From Akebia trifoliata (taxonomy: Eukaryota > Streptophyta > Magnoliopsida > Ranunculales > Lardizabalaceae): DNA of 64,000 nt. Position 1 is the stretch's first letter. The number at the start of each line of letters is the position of its first letter. Below the pieces are notes generated by a model that had not been told where the DNA came from, did no database searches, and saw only the letters and a list, made by a program, of their open reading frames with translations. Both the position numbers and the translations under genes were made by a program. The stretch is from the NCBI GenBank assembly GCA_017979445.1, contig CM030718.1:26779021-26843020 (forward strand), given 5' to 3'. Below, in pieces: positions 8,740-22,041 of the stretch.

Positions 8740-10465
8740 TAATGTTATTTGTTACTGCAACAATTTACTAACCATGGTTCTATTTTTTTCTTCTTGAAAT
8801 TAATTATCACTAATTATGTAGTTCAAACACCTTGGATAGATATCTAATTTTAGCATATTCGATATTGAAGGTAAAAATGATTACCTCACCCCAATACTCT
8901 TATCTTGATGAAGAGTTTCCTTTGATTTCTGTAAAAATTATTAAATTTGGGAGGATTTCTCAAATCTAATCCCTCTGATGATCAAGTTAGAAAAAATCCA
9001 ATGGGCTCAGTTAGAAAACAAGTTAAAAGTCATTTATCTGTATGTTGATTATGATATTTATAGACTCGAAGAATTTATACTCTTTTGGAAACTTTCTCGG
9101 AGAAAATCATGAGATCATCAACATCCTTCTTGAACAAAAAAACTTTATGTTTTTGTCTTTTATTAATCTCATGTTAATTTATGATTTTTTTAATAATTAT
9201 TGTTTACTACTTCTATATAAGAATATAATTAGAATTAAAATATTAAAGATTGTTGGGAATTCGTTGTTTGGATTCTTCTTCTATTTTCATAATGTCTTCC
9301 TAATCATAGGGATCACTCAACTACGCTTGGCTAAGTACTTTGACTTTACCATTTGCAAATACTTTGATTGAGTCTTTTTAAGGGTTCAACTAGACTAACA
9401 TGTGAGTATTTCGGCTAATACCACTCGTTTCGTTGATTTAATCTCCGACTTAAATAGTAAGATATACAATATGTCTTACTAGACTCCGACTTTTTTCATG
9501 TGTTAGTGGTCATGTAAAATTTCTCTGTTGGTCCAAGTCATTAAACATAATAATACATCCACAAATACAATCACGAGTACCTGTTTAATTAATTGCCACC
9601 AGGCTATACATACGAAACTCTACAACATACAACTCTGATTCATAATAAGACAGATGAAAGCACTCCATTTTACGTCGTCATTTTCAACCTTATTAATTCG
9701 ATCATTATAGACGTCCCCACATTTTTCTCGAACGTTATTCTTTTTAGAATCTCAACAACTTTTTGAACCATTTTCATCCATTAAACCAAGGTTACTTAAA
9801 CCCAACCCATGTGTATACCACCACCAACCCTTCCACAAATAAATAAATAAATCTTCTTTTATTACACGTTTGGTTTTTTCTGCTTAAACAAACAATTAAG
9901 TAACAATATGTATATATTTTTCACTTATTGAGCTTTTATGATAAAACTCAAGATTAGCTTGCATTTAGTATAAGATCTTTGTGTCCCACTATAAATTTTT
10001 TCTCCATATTAATGATTCAATAGACCATCTTTTTCATTCAAAGTGAAAAGACAAAACTGTCCCTATTGCAATAACAATATTGATGGTTGACATATACATA
10101 AATAGAAAAAGCTATCATTATAAAATAGGTATGTGATATTGCCACACCATGATATGATGATTATGCTCCCAAATTTATTATATAACAAATACATACCCAC
10201 CGAGGGTTAGCTGAGATGGTAAGTAACGACTAGTTTTGCTCCCCATGTTGTTATTTCAGATCTCTATATACCCCTCCACTTAAATGTGATTATTTATATG
10301 GCCCCAAATAAATTAGTCTCACCAAAAGTGAGGATATTATTTTATTATTAAAATTTTTTTTTTTAAAATGACGAACTTTTTTTAGAATTGTGATATAAGA
10401 GCACACCAAAGAACCATTTGATTAAATTAGAACGACTAACCAATCTTTAATATTTAATAATAAAA
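8740..10465. other. AT-rich intergenic region
   Basis: No gene is supported. A 109-residue frame at 9042-9371 is dominated by Phe/Ile/Leu/Asn/Tyr from AT-rich codons and matches no family I know. Around 10,199 a TAGCTGAGATGG phrase resembles a tRNA box A, but there is no convincing box B after it. Confidence 0.45.
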
Positions 10466-10595
10466 GAGATGTTCTATTGCCACACTTACGTTTACTAACA
10501 ACACCCCGAGATGTGTGATAGTTGTTGGTTGGTGATTTACATATGAATTGGGGTGTTGTTAACAAAAGAAGTTTGTGAGGCAATAGAATCTCTCT
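10466..10595. mobile_element. MITE, TTGCCACACCAACT group
   Basis: A 130-bp foldback from GAGATGTTCTATTGCCACAC to GTGAGGCAATAGAATCTCTCT, with inner CACCCCGAGATGTG and ACATATGAATTGGGGTG. AATAAAA occurs on both immediate flanks. Close relatives lie at 25,166 and 27,867. Confidence 0.65.
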
Positions 10596-12140
10596 AATAA
10601 AATCTTTTATATTTGGTGAAACTAGTTTTATAAGATTTCAATAACTTTTTTAAAATAATATTATATTAAAAATAGTCAAAAGACTATTATACCCCTACAT
10701 AATTTAATATGATAACTAAAGTTCAACTGCACAAAGAAGTACATTTGGTGTGAGAAGTGCCGAATCATCTACTGTTAAATGAAGGGTCCTTAGGTCAAGA
10801 AAAATTGATTCCTACGTGTATGGTTTACCAACCATGCAAATGAAAATTAGACCCAAAATGATACACGTCTCTTTTCTCTACCTAAAAATTTAGGAAAAAT
10901 TGTCTGATGTGGTCTCTCTTTTTTACTTTTTTTTTTTTTTTCTTCTTTTTAATTTTTATTGTATATAAAAAAACAAAATTTTAATTTTTAGGTGGGCAAA
11001 ACAAGGGCTGAGCTTGGATTCGATTTCATAGGGATTTGTTTGAAAATCGATCCCTAATCAACGGATCCTGTTCCAATTAGATTAGAAGTCACATTTGGGG
11101 CTAATCCATTACTTATTGGATTGGATATGATCAATTCAATTTGATATATAAAATATAAATTTAATATAATAAATACATTGTATATTATTTATATATTTTC
11201 TCAAATATTAATTTTCATATTTACAAATGTGTCAGCTTTTTAAGTTGGTTAAAGTCTGTGAGTGTTGATATCATGATTTGGATTTAAAATATTTTTTCAC
11301 GTACCAATTGTTGATCAGTAATCTTGTTTGTCTACAACCCAAAAAAGAAAAAAAAAAAAAAGTCTTAATGACTCTATATTGTATCAAGGCATCTGAGAAA
11401 CCTTTTATCTGTGCGGCACTAATCCTCAGTCACTTGACAAAATTGTGTGTGATTTTGATAATCGACGCAATAAATAATGTGGCTTACATGGCAAGGACAG
11501 TGAACCGTAGAGCTTTTTTCCTTATGTATCCCAAAGAAAAAGATCTACGATTATGTGCCCTTTCCATGTCAGTTGCATACTATTTGCCGCGTTGATTTAT
11601 CACGTCTTTTTTTTTTGAAAGATTATCCGAGTTAAGACAGACCCAAACCTCTCTCTCTCTCTCTCTCCACCAAGTAATTTTTGGGATAAATTCTTGAGAA
11701 TGACTCGTAAGGAGGGATTCAAACTACTCTTTCTAAGGCATAGTCTTGATCATCTCATCACTACTTTCAAGTTTTTTAATTTTTATTTTTAAGACGACTT
11801 ACACGTAACCATCGTAATGGTAGAGATATTGATTTTCCAAGAAAGGTAAATTTTTATCGACCTCACACGCGTAAGGTGACAGTTTGATCTCATTGACTTA
11901 TAACATAAATAAATAGATTACTTGGACAACTAAAGTAAAGGTACGTAAGATGTTGAAGCAATCTAATCAAACTCAAATGGGTAGGTGTATTGAGTTGGAG
12001 GCAACGACATCTCATAGAACTTGACAAGTATTATTCATCAAAGATGAAGTAAAAAAAAAAGAGTTCTCCCACACGACTATCATTTATTCTCGAACAATAC
12101 TAAGTCTACAATCCATCAATTTCTCAAGTTGTTTTAAGAA
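10596..12140. other. Intergenic region with a LINE 3' tail
   Basis: No gene. At about 11,605-11,650 a T run followed by GAAAGATTATCCGAGTTAAG matches the 3' end and poly-A of the LINE at 2794-3057, so this is a very short LINE tail on the minus strand, followed by a (CT)n run. A 105-residue frame at 11,278 is not supported. Confidence 0.5.
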
Positions 12141-12310
12141 AAGAGTAATGCTAGGGTGACATTATGATTTACTACAATTCTCACTTTTCTAACATGGAGA
12201 TGCGTATATAACTATAAATACCTTTTACTCATATCTCGAGAAAACATTTTATGACTATCAGATCAACACAGTGAGAATCACAGTGAAAAACAAAGTCCCC
12301 AAAGGATTTT
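12141..12310. mobile_element. Probable decayed Mutator-like MITE
   Basis: It starts AGAGTAATGCTAGGGTGACATT and has the central CATATCTCGAGAAAACATTTTATG loop and inner GTGAGAATC arms of the group. The right terminal repeat is not recognisable and no target duplication is visible. Confidence 0.45.
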
Positions 12311-14477
12311 CCTTAAGAAAATAATGGGTTTAATTCTCACCTACCCTTATTTTTGGCTTGAATTAGATATACTATAAGTTTGACTTTCCAATGGGTATCA
12401 CTATTTAATTACGTCATGAACAAAGTCACCTAACTCATTTCAACAAGAAGGAAAAATTTTTAACTTAAAGAATCCAACAACTAAATGTTTTATTAAAATG
12501 GAAAAAAGTATTGGGAGATGCTAACATCAGCATTTGTTCTAAATTTTCAGCATATTTAAAAAAAATAAAAATAAAAATAAAAATAAAAAAGATAGGTCAA
12601 TAGTTTCACCACATCATCCATCAAAGACTAATTTTATGGTCAAAACCTTAAATTTCTTCATCTTTATGTATAGTTAGATTTACATAATAGAATTGAGCTT
12701 TTTGATGATCAAGAAAATTAATTTTATTGAGAATTCTTTGATGAATATTATATAGACTCCAATAAGATATTTATAATCATTACATCAACCAAGATGTATG
12801 AAAATTAATCTAATATAAATATTCTAAAAGACATGGTTGGTCCAGATATATTGCCATATAGGATGTGAACTGGCTATGACTTGCTGACCTTATGTTCGAA
12901 TTTCGCATTCATGCCTCATCAATGTTAATATTCAAGTTTGATTCAAAGTGTCTTAGCATATTAATTTTTAAATTAATTTGATTTCACTATTTGGGGTTGG
13001 TGAGTTAGAAAATATTATTATCAGTGCTGTTCTAATAAGTACCTATGGATATCACGTTTAATTTAAAGATTTGAAGCATGATCAGGCTCTGACCGTTATA
13101 AATTCTTTGTCTTACTATATCTAAGATTTGTTCTCCGAAAACTTCGTTTTGAAACTCTCTTGGTTGATCAATACTTACTGGCATCGAAGCCTTATTCTTT
13201 GTTTTGGTTTGGATGTTTTGACTTGCGGACTAATTATGTGATTCTTTGAGTACAATAGTTTGCTCGATCGATTCTATACCACCCGACACATGACAATCTT
13301 CGGATCTTGTTAGTCAATGTTTGATATTTAGATTGGAACCACTAAATTAGAAAGGACGTGTGCCCATATTTCAGAGTATGCCCTTATTTTCTTACAATCT
13401 TTAATTTTTATTTTTTCTTTAAATTCCACTTTTCAATTTATTCACTTTTAATCACCAACATTAGACATTGTGCAAACAATATTTGTCAATGGGGGCATTT
13501 CTTTAAGTCTGATTGGGATTCATGACTTAGGGAGTGGGAAGGTATTAAACTAATACCAATTGCGTAGAGAGATATTTCGGTTGAAGATTCCAAAATTTTA
13601 TATTTAGGATTAGAGGGCACGAGTGGCTTTCCTCGGGAGACCGAGCAATAGTTGAGAATAAACACGAACGGAGTTGGTGAATCTCCTTAGTCATGTATAA
13701 ACGCAAATCATTCTTATATTAGTTACAACTCCAATATACATATATTAATAACTTCTAAATCTATATTTTAAGAACTTGAGAATTGTGTCTTACAACTCTA
13801 ATTTATTGGCTCAAAATCAAATCTTATTAACTCTCATTTTTCTTAGCTGATCGAATTGGATTAGCGAAGCAAATTGCCCAATTCGAAACAATCTAGACCT
13901 CTTGATTGGATTAAGACTGGTTTAGGAAGGTTGGTTAGGGTCCAAAGTATCAACTTAGTGAACATATGTAGATGTGAACCGAAGTGGGGCCATGGGGGAC
14001 CATTAGAGATGATTTGGAACTTGAAGACATGTCTCATCGAGTCTCAGTCTGCAACCAAGAAGAACCTTAAACCTTACCTAACAAAAACACATCACATCTG
14101 AGTCTTTTGGTGGTATGTTAGAATGCTTAATTAAAGATCAAAGAAAACAATATTTATTTTGAACTCTTTAGAATAATTTAAACCTAACATTCAAGACAAC
14201 CTCATAAGAACATGGAGGTATTGAGATTTTCCTTAGTAATAGGAAGAGGTCAAAAAAAAAAATATGATGAAACAGAAAAGCCATCACACTTCACAATATT
14301 TTAATATTCTCACCTAAAATTTAAGACAACCATACAACATGGAACTTAATTGGAGGGGTTAAAAAAAGAAAGATAAACACAAAAGCCATCAGACTTTACC
14401 ATATTATAATGTTTCCACCTAAAATTTAAGACAGTCATACAATAAGTAGGTTAATTGGAGGAGGTAAAAAAAATGTG
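12311..14477. other. Intergenic region, no supported gene
   Basis: AT-rich, with several 60-75-residue frames that show no family features. A box B-like TGTTCGAATTTCG near 12,892 hints at another decayed SINE but has no partner box. Confidence 0.4.
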
Positions 14478-14653
14478 TAAAGATTTTTTAACGCCCCACC
14501 CTGGCACACGCTCCATCACATAATCATAGATAATTTGCCTTGGGATACAGATAATCATAAACTTTTATTATGTATCTCGAGACAAATGATTTATGATTCT
14601 ATGATGGGGGCTTAGGGGATGTGTGTCAGAGGGGAGTGTCATATTATCATGAT
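14478..14653. mobile_element. Mutator-like MITE, TCGTGATAAT-end group
   Basis: A foldback of about 176 bp. The left part reads AAGATTTTTTAACGCCCC and the right end inverted is AATCATGATAATATGACACTCC. The centre has CATCACATAATCATAGATAA facing TTTATGATTCTATGATGGGG and a GTATCTCGAGACAAA loop. Ends approximate. Confidence 0.65.
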
Positions 14654-14829
14654 TAAACAAAAATTGTTCAAACTTACAACCATCGAACCAACTGTAGTTT
14701 TAAAACACGAAAATTGATTCAACACTAGTTTGAGAGCTGCTATTGGCACCCTAACTTTTACTTATTACATCTCAATTTCTTAAATTATTTATCACGCCCT
14801 TATTAAAGATTAAACCAAAAAAAAATAAA
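14654..14829. other. AT-rich spacer
   Basis: Nothing firm. GAGAGCTGCTATTGGCACCC near 14,733 resembles one end of a MITE; no partner end was found. Confidence 0.35.
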
Positions 14830-15245
14830 GGGTGAATCTCCAAATCGTGCGTTGAATATGCTGATATTCCGATTCGATACATTGTTCATTTTAATTCCCA
14901 AAACATGCACATAGTACATTGTTCACTTTTTACATGTCTACAAACTCGTAAGTTCATCACTTGTAATATCTACAAATTCATAAGTTTGTCACTTTTAGAA
15001 TTACAAGTTCGTAGATGCGTAAAAATGAACAGTACAGTGTACCACGTGCATGTTTCGTAAATAAGATGAACTTTGTACCAAAATCGTAATTAAAACAAAA
15101 ATCGTGCATATTTTCGTAAATATCTCAAAAATAGAAATGAGAGAGTTTCACCCCAACTTTTATTTATGCTCAACCTTTCACTTATTTTCTTGGGTGAATC
15201 TCCAAATCGTGCACCGTTCATTTTAATTCCCAAAACATGCACGCG
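14830..15245. repeat. Long imperfect hairpin plus a direct partial copy
   Basis: AATTCCCAAAACATGCAC with AGTACATTGTTCACTTTTTAC (about 14,890-14,935) faces an imperfect inverse at about 15,010-15,075. A second partial copy follows at about 15,192-15,250 (GGGTGAATCTCCAAATCGTG repeated). No coding capacity. Confidence 0.6.
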
Positions 15246-17260
15246 GTACATTATTGCCCATAGATTTTAATGACACACATCTCGAAAATTCTACCACGTC
15301 AATCACTTGCCATGTCATCATCCTTTTCATAACACTCCAAACTAGAAAAAAAAAAAAAAATCCAAATTGATTTGGTTTGCCTCTACTAAAATCCTAACAA
15401 AAGAATTAACCTCTTTCCTCATTCTTCGTTGTTGATGAACGTCGGTCTTGTTCTGATAACGATTAGACGATCCGAAACTTGAACTAATACCTACAGGTAC
15501 TCTAACTCTATATACCCTAAATCGTATTTCCTATATGCCTTTTCCCTGATGCAATTTACATGATAGAATCTTCGAGATGTGTGTTATTGAAATCTAAGAA
15601 CAATAAGATTCGTTCGTATACTTCTTTCCCAAGAATGACCGTGGGAGAGTCGGACTTTTTATTTATTGTATAGTTGGGGGATGATATTTAATTATGTGTC
15701 TTTCACACCCACATACTTAATCTAATGGTTAAAATAAGTTTCTCTTAATTTAGTAATTATATATGGTATTTTCTTAAAGGAATCCCAACCAAATATTAAA
15801 AAGAGGGTTGCCTTTGTAGAATTTTTCTTTTTACGTTGCCTTGTCGCCCACACCAAGATAATGATGTTTTACACGCTTCCCTTGATTTATAAAAATTAGA
15901 GTTGCACCTTAAAACTTTGACCTTGACAAAGTCAATAAAAGTCATTCCTTGACTCCCCTTCCTTTGCAGGCCATTTACCCCGTTATTTCCCACCAACTAA
16001 CCCATGATTGTTTGACCCTCTTTTTTGTTGACTTGCTACATCCAATCAGCCTGATTAGTAATTTATAACCATTGATTTTTATCATTTTTCATCACTTTTT
16101 CCATAGGTTTTACCTTATTCACAAAAGGCTTTTTGCCCCACATTTATAAAAATAAAATCAGTAATATTTGTTGTAAAAAAGGAATTTTAAAATATAAAAA
16201 TCAGTTTTCCTTTTTTTACTTTTATTTTTTGAAAAAAAATAATATTTTCTGTGTTCTGAAAATACCAAATCACTGCATCTTTGTAAATATTAAATTACAG
16301 TGTTGAATTTTTTTATTATTATATATATAATAAAAATAAAAGATGCATTTTAATCAGATATTTGCTCATTATTATACATGCCCTCTAGTAATAATTATTA
16401 ATTACCAAAAATAGTTTTAAATCCGGAAAATTTCACTCGAAAAGCTAGCAAGTTAACTTAGGCAAACCAAATAAAAATATAGTAATTTTTTTACTTCACA
16501 AAATATATAATTAAATAATTTGGTCAAGTTTCACTCCTAACTCCATGCAATTTTTCAAATATGATTAAGCCAAGTTAATAGTTGACTCGACCCCCAATGG
16601 TCGGTGAACGATAAAAACTAGTGATAATGATTTGTTCCTTTAGATTATGTGTTGGGTGGCCTCGTAACTTATTTTGTTGCATTCCAGGTAATGCGATTGT
16701 AGGGATTAGTCCCATCCTAAAAGTAACTCTAACGGTAAGTTTTTAACTTTTTATCTCCATATTGGCATTTTCTTTGATTTTAGAGAAGATGTTCTTCTTG
16801 AAACCAATTTGAAGTGTAACAGTTCCCCTTCTAAACCACTATTCATATATTTAATTCACTATTCACATAATTTAAAAATTAGAAAATTACTATTGACAAC
16901 CCAACTTTACTTGTTACACTCCAATTTAAATATAAAATAATAATAATAATCAACCATTGAAAATAATCAAAATTAATTTTAATATAAATTATTATTTTTT
17001 ATTTGTTTAGATTTCAATTGATTGAATTTAAGATTTTATAAATATTTAATGAAAATAATTTAAAATATTGAATAATAATAATTGAAAATAAATAAGGGAC
17101 AAAAATTATATTTAAAACATATTTTATTAAAAAATTGAAGTCAAGAGTGATATTTATGTAAAAAAGTGGGGATGCAATTGGTATTTACCTGTGATGAATG
17201 GTGAAACAAAAACTATCTCTAATTTTTTTGCTTCATCTCCAAAGCTAGAGATGTGAATAG
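15246..17260. other. Intergenic region, no supported gene
   Basis: AT-rich. No ORF with family features on either strand. Confidence 0.4.
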
Positions 17261-17269
17261 TGTAATAGA

Positions 17270-17570
17270 GGGCTTGTCATCAATATAGAGATTGGTTGGA
17301 GATAGGTTCGGAGGTCTCTATCTCTATATTATCTCTATATTTAGAGATATAGAGATCGATTGAAGTTGCTCTAAAATAGTGAAATATAAGGCTTGTCAGA
17401 TCTATAGAGACCAATTGGAACTAGGTTCAGAGGTCTATATCCCCATACTTAGAGATATAGAGATTGGTTGGAATTGCTCTAATCGAAGCTCCAACCAGTC
17501 TTAGAGATATAGAGATTGGTTGGAATTGCTCTAATCGAAGCTCCAACCAGTCCTAAATCTCTGATAGCTC
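17270..17570. repeat. TAGAGATATAGAGATTGGTTGG repeat cluster
   Basis: The short phrase AGAGATATAGAGATTGGTTG and its inverse recur six or more times. About 17,449-17,500 and 17,500-17,553 form a direct tandem copy containing GCTCTAATCGAAGCTCCAAC. AGAGCAATTCCAACC at one end is a common plant MITE end, so this is probably a tandemly grown MITE fragment. Confidence 0.55.
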
Positions 17571-19119
17571 CTCTATTCATTGTTAATGTCTTTATATCTA
17601 GAAATGATGAGAATTTTTAGAAACGTCTCTATTTCACTAGAGTGTTGATGATATGACATACTATTGGTGGACGGACTTGATGCACACCGACATGGAAGCA
17701 CATATCTTATTAAAAAAAAAAAAATTCTCTTTCTTACCCGTTCTGTGCCCACATATATATATATATATATATTTTAAATTTCAGATCTTAAAAAGGATCG
17801 TTGGGCCCACATTGATTATCACATCGACAATCCAACAACATAGACATCTAGATTTCATAAAAATATTCATATTCAAAAAATTAAAAACAATTGTTTTTCG
17901 AGCTTGATCCATAATGTATAAAACAGACGGCTACCGAGCGCCTACATTTAAAAATAAAATTCAATAGTGAAAGATAACTATTTTATTTTTTTAATTTTTA
18001 ATTTTTATCTTAAACTTCATATAATTTTATCCACTACAACTCCATTTCATTGAATCATGATTTTGAATGTCACAAGGTGATCAGATTTGAACCTTTTTAT
18101 ACTATGGGCAAGAGAGAGAAACTCTTTCTATATATTTATAATAAGTTATGTGCTTCCATGTCAGTGTGTGTCAAGTCCGTCCACCAAAAGTCCGTCATAT
18201 TATCAATACTCATTTCACTGTTCATCCCTTATAAATACTTATTTTATCCCCATTTTTTTTTTTTTTTGAATTTCTTTTACATAAATGTCATTTTGACTTT
18301 CATTTTTCCATAAAAAATGCTTTACATATATTTTTTATCCCTTATTTATTTTTAGTTTTTTCCATTCAATCACAAATTTAGAGATATAGAAAAGGGGTCG
18401 GTTGGAGTTCAACTTGGTCCGAAGGGGAGCATATTCTAGAGAGCATATTCTCTATAATTAAAGAAGATACCAATATAAAGATAAAAAGTAGAGACGAGTT
18501 GCTCGTAAAAAAAAATTTGATAATTGAATTTGACTCGATAATATTCCGAGTTGATTTGGTGAGTTGGTTCTATCTAAGTTTGAGGATGAGTTTCAAGCTA
18601 AGTTCGCCAGGTTTTGAGTCAACTCAACCAAATTTCCTTTCTTTTTTGTTTTTTTTAGTTGAATACTCTTTTGTCCACCACCATCACTTGTGGGGAATAT
18701 TCTTACAGCACCTCCGCATCAAGTCCAGATTCCCTCTTAAGATCCCATAAATATTAGAGTTCCTAAAGCTTCAGTGGGTCCCGTCTCCCAGAATCCATAT
18801 TGTATAAAATGTTTTTAATTTATTTTGAACAGTACTTTTTAGTGTACACATACCGTGTTTGAATTGGATTCTTGTCCGAGTTGTCTCATTAACAAAGGTC
18901 AGATTGTCGCCTAGGGGTGAGACTTGGACTGTTAGATTAGGTAAATTCTTACCCGAATACTCGACCCAATCCCAACCAATTTGAGGTTGTTTGTTTGACA
19001 TGATCAACTCAAGTCCAATCCAAATTGCTCACTACTAAATAGACCCAGCCGGGTAGGATCGGACCGGGTTGAGTTGGATTTCAGGTTTAATTATGGATGT
19101 GTCACTCTATGTCATTAAT
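17571..19119. other. Intergenic region, no supported gene
   Basis: AT-rich with (TA)n at 17,753-17,771. Small frames at 17,653-18,750 translate low-complexity AT-rich DNA. GGGTTGAGTTGG and GAGTTGATTTGG phrases around 18,550-19,080 look like decayed hAT sub-terminal sequence. Confidence 0.4.
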
Positions 19120-19338
19120 GAGTAATGATTTTCTTACTCCCCAACTTGACATACTCAAATACTCTCCTGACATGACATGTGCTAGGGTCATAAATCTTTT
19201 TCTCAAGATACAAAACTGCACATATTTATGAGAATATGCATATGTGCATCAAGAGCATAAACTCTATGATTCTAGAACATGTCACGTCAAGATAATATTC
19301 TGAGTATGCCATGTGAGGGAGTTTGATTATCATGACTT
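19120..19338. mobile_element. Mutator-like MITE, TCGTGATAAT-end group
   Basis: A 219-bp foldback from GAGTAATGATTTTCTTACTCC to an end that inverts to AAGTCATGATAATCAAAC. The inner arms contain CTCCTGACATGACATG and its inverse. Flanks GTCATTAAT and ATTATTAAT agree at 7 of 9. Confidence 0.72.
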
Positions 19339-19468
19339 ATTATTAATTGAATATAATTAATACGTTAACCACTATTTTGCAAGGTCTTATATCCTATTGC
19401 GTGAAAAGGAGCTATTTCGAGAAAACGAAATGGAGATTAGAAAATTTAATAGAAAAAAAAAAAAAAAA

Positions 19469-19628
19469 GAGTCGTGCTAGAGTGACTTCAACGGGGGACA
19501 CCTTGACATGGTGGCGCGAGCATGTCTATAAATGCGTTTTACTTATATCTCGAAGAAAACGCATCTATGGGCATATTTATTCACGCCACCACGTCAAGAT
19601 GTCTTCTACTGAGGTCACTCCAACATTA
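19469..19628. mobile_element. Mutator-like MITE, GTCGTGCT-end group
   Basis: A 160-bp foldback from GAGTCGTGCTAGAGTGACTTC to an end that inverts to AATGTTGGAGTGACCTC. Inner arms carry CTTGACATGGTGGCG / CGCCACCACGTCAAG; the loop is TATATCTCGAAGAAAACGC. The poly-A target makes the duplication hard to read. One arm accounts for a spurious 130-residue frame at 19,347-19,739. Confidence 0.7.
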
Positions 19629-19653
19629 ATAAAAAATAATGTATATATATATA

Positions 19654-20128
19654 GGCAGCAGTTCAGCGGCCTTAAAGTTTGCCAAACATTGTGTCAAATA
19701 TTTTTCAAAACACGGGTTAAAAGCTTTGGAATGAGCTGATTTTTTGTGAGGATGATCTCTACGGTGAAGAGATCATCCTCTCCAAAAATCAACTCATTTT
19801 GAAATTTGTAACCCTAGTTTACAAATTGAAGAATCATGGAACGTTCAATTTTTATAAATCACTTTTGATAGGATTAGAAGTTTTGGAATAAACTAATTTT
19901 TGGTGATGATGATCTCGTCATTATAGAGATCATCCTCACAAAAAAGTTTTTGGAATAGGCTGATTTTTTGTGAGGATGATCTCCTCATCGTAGAGATCAT
20001 CCTCACAAAAAATTAACCCATTTCAAATCTTCTAACCCATGTTTTGAAAAATGCTTGACAAACTTTAGGGCCGTTGAATGGTTCAATGTGAACCGTTCAC
20101 ATTCAAGTGGATCATGAAGTACTCTGCC
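19654..20128. mobile_element. TA-anchored foldback element with nested hairpin modules
   Basis: Outer arms run from GGCAGCAGTTCAGCGGCC, right after a (TA)n run at 19,642-19,652, to an end inverting to GGCAGAGTACTTCATG, followed by TATATTTTATAT. Inside are three hairpin modules built on GGAATnnnCTnATTTTTnGTGAnGATGATCTC and its inverse (about 19,728-19,800, 19,878-19,950, 19,953-20,040). Arms share TTAAAGTTTGCCAAACATT and TTTTTCAAAACA. Same family as the 37.3-39.9 kb chain and the element at 43.2 kb. Confidence 0.75.
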
Positions 20129-21018
20129 TATATTTTATATCTTGCGTCATATATATTAAGCATACACGCATAATGCCACCCCAAATTATGTTATGATGTA
20201 ATGCTATGGTGGTCTACTCAACCTAGACGCATAATGAGTCATTCTCATTCTATTACACATTAGTCTTATACACTCCGTTGTGCTCTACCGAATCAAGGGA
20301 TGGAATGCATACCTATGTGAGTAGCATAACATGTGCATGTACAATCGTCGTACCAAGTCTTGCAGATTCATAACATCCATCCTAAACAACATTATATTCT
20401 AACTTTTGGAGTTTTCATAAACAAACTTCAAAACATAAGAAGAATTATATTGATCAATTTTTCTATACGCACGATTTCGATTCACAAATCTTTCGATAAT
20501 ATTTAAAAAAAGAAAAAAAAAACTGATGATGCCAACTTTTTGGATCTGTTACTCCATTATATAATCATCAAATATGCCATTCAAGCCCATTGAACTTGTT
20601 ACAATGGTGTTCTTTGTTTCTCAAGCCACGAGACACTTTAATATTACAGGTAAGGAGCAGTTGTATTCTATTTTAAAAAAAACTTTGACTAACAAGGCAT
20701 ATGGGCGGCATCTAGACTCTTTCAGATGTAGTTTCTAGACCACCACATAATGGGCACGCATGACCATGACACCAAGGACTTAAACAAAAATCATTTGCAC
20801 ATTAAATTAAGTCTAAAGCACGTGGCCACCTGGCCCATAATAAACTCGTGTGAGAATTGTCTTTGAAAATTAATTTTCCTTCCTATTAAAGTTTCTATTT
20901 TTATTTTTATTTTTTTACAAATGTTTTTGTCATTTAGCCTTTATATATAAAGCTCTCATAGAAAGCAAACTAGGAGTAAAAAAATATGGCGAAACCTCAA
21001 TACTTTACATTTAATGTT
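20129..21018. other. Intergenic region, no supported gene
   Basis: AT-rich; nothing recognisable. Confidence 0.4.
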
Positions 21019-21026
21019 GTTTGAAG

Positions 21027-21264
21027 CATGGTTTTAAAATTTGTCTCAGATCGAGATGTATCGTTCGAGTTAACTCAATATCAAAATTGAATAAGACTAA
21101 CTCATAAGTCATTTTTTTCATCAAGATTTAATATCTCATATTGATTTTTTTTTTTTTTTTTTTTAACAAGATGTCTTAAATGTAATGAAAAATTCGTCTG
21201 AAATGACTTAATATCGGATCTGGACGAGACAAGATGAGATGCAAAATTGAATTTTAAAACCATG
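21027..21264. mobile_element. hAT-type MITE, CATGGTTTTAAAA ends
   Basis: A 238-bp element with ends CATGGTTTTAAAATT and (inverted) CATGGTTTTAAAATTC. Flanks GTTTGAAG (21,019-21,026) and ATTTGAAG (21,265-21,272) match at 7 of 8, an hAT-style 8-bp duplication. Same family as the element at 27,368-27,592. Confidence 0.78.
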
Positions 21265-21687
21265 ATTTGAAGGCACCATTATCACCATGCATATAAGATG
21301 AAGTTTTGATGATGATGTATTAATTTGTAAGTTTGAGATCATAGATTCAAATCAAGTTTACCTGAAAAAAAATACAAAAAAAAAAAAAAGAAAAGAAAAT
21401 ATAAAAGTATAGGCTATGTGAGGTGTTAATCGTTTGTCCTTTATGGACAAATTAGAGAGACTTGGGACAATTGATGTTCTATAGTAACTCAGACCTTTAA
21501 TATCTGTCAAAATATAGCTTGACTTGATAACTTGACTTTAAAAAAAACAAAAAAAAAAAATCTCTCCTTTCCGCCCACATGTTTTCAAGCGAAAGGTGGT
21601 TTTTCTTATTAAAATAAGAAAAATAATATGTGCAATTGTGTATCTCGAGGAGACTTTTGACCCAAATTATTATTGAAAAATAATAGA
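21265..21687. other. AT-rich spacer
   Basis: Nothing recognisable. Confidence 0.4.
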
Positions 21688-21855
21688 GTCCGACTAGCCT
21701 TATTAAGATAAAGAGGAAAAGAAGCCTTACTAAGCCTCATCCACTATAAAAAAAATGCCTTGAGATTCTGTCCAACGCATCTTGTGGTTTTTCTGATAGA
21801 TAATGAGGCTTAGTAAAATCTTTTTCCTCGCTATATTAGTAAGGGAAGGGTTTCT
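21688..21855. mobile_element. Foldback MITE, TACTAAGCCTCAT group
   Basis: GACTAGCCTTATTAAGAT with GAAGCCTTACTAAGCCTCAT faces the inverse ATGAGGCTTAGTAAAATC with CTATATTAGTAAGG. The loop region holds CCTTGAGATTCTG. A relative lies at 26,490-26,671. Confidence 0.6.
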
Positions 21856-22041
21856 CTAAATAATATAAGTAACCGACTAGGTCCACACCACCTATAACAA
21901 ATTACATTTCATAACTTATACCCCTCCTCCCTTTGCACTCCATTTATACAATTGTACTTGAAACAAAAAAAGAGAAATAAAAAGTTGCACTTTTTTTTTT
22001 CCTTCTTCAATCACACCTACATCTTTTTCAATCATGCCCAG

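Noticed and set aside
9042..9371. A 109-residue hydrophobic ORF
   Set aside because: AT-rich composition alone explains it. No motif, promoter or homologue to support it.
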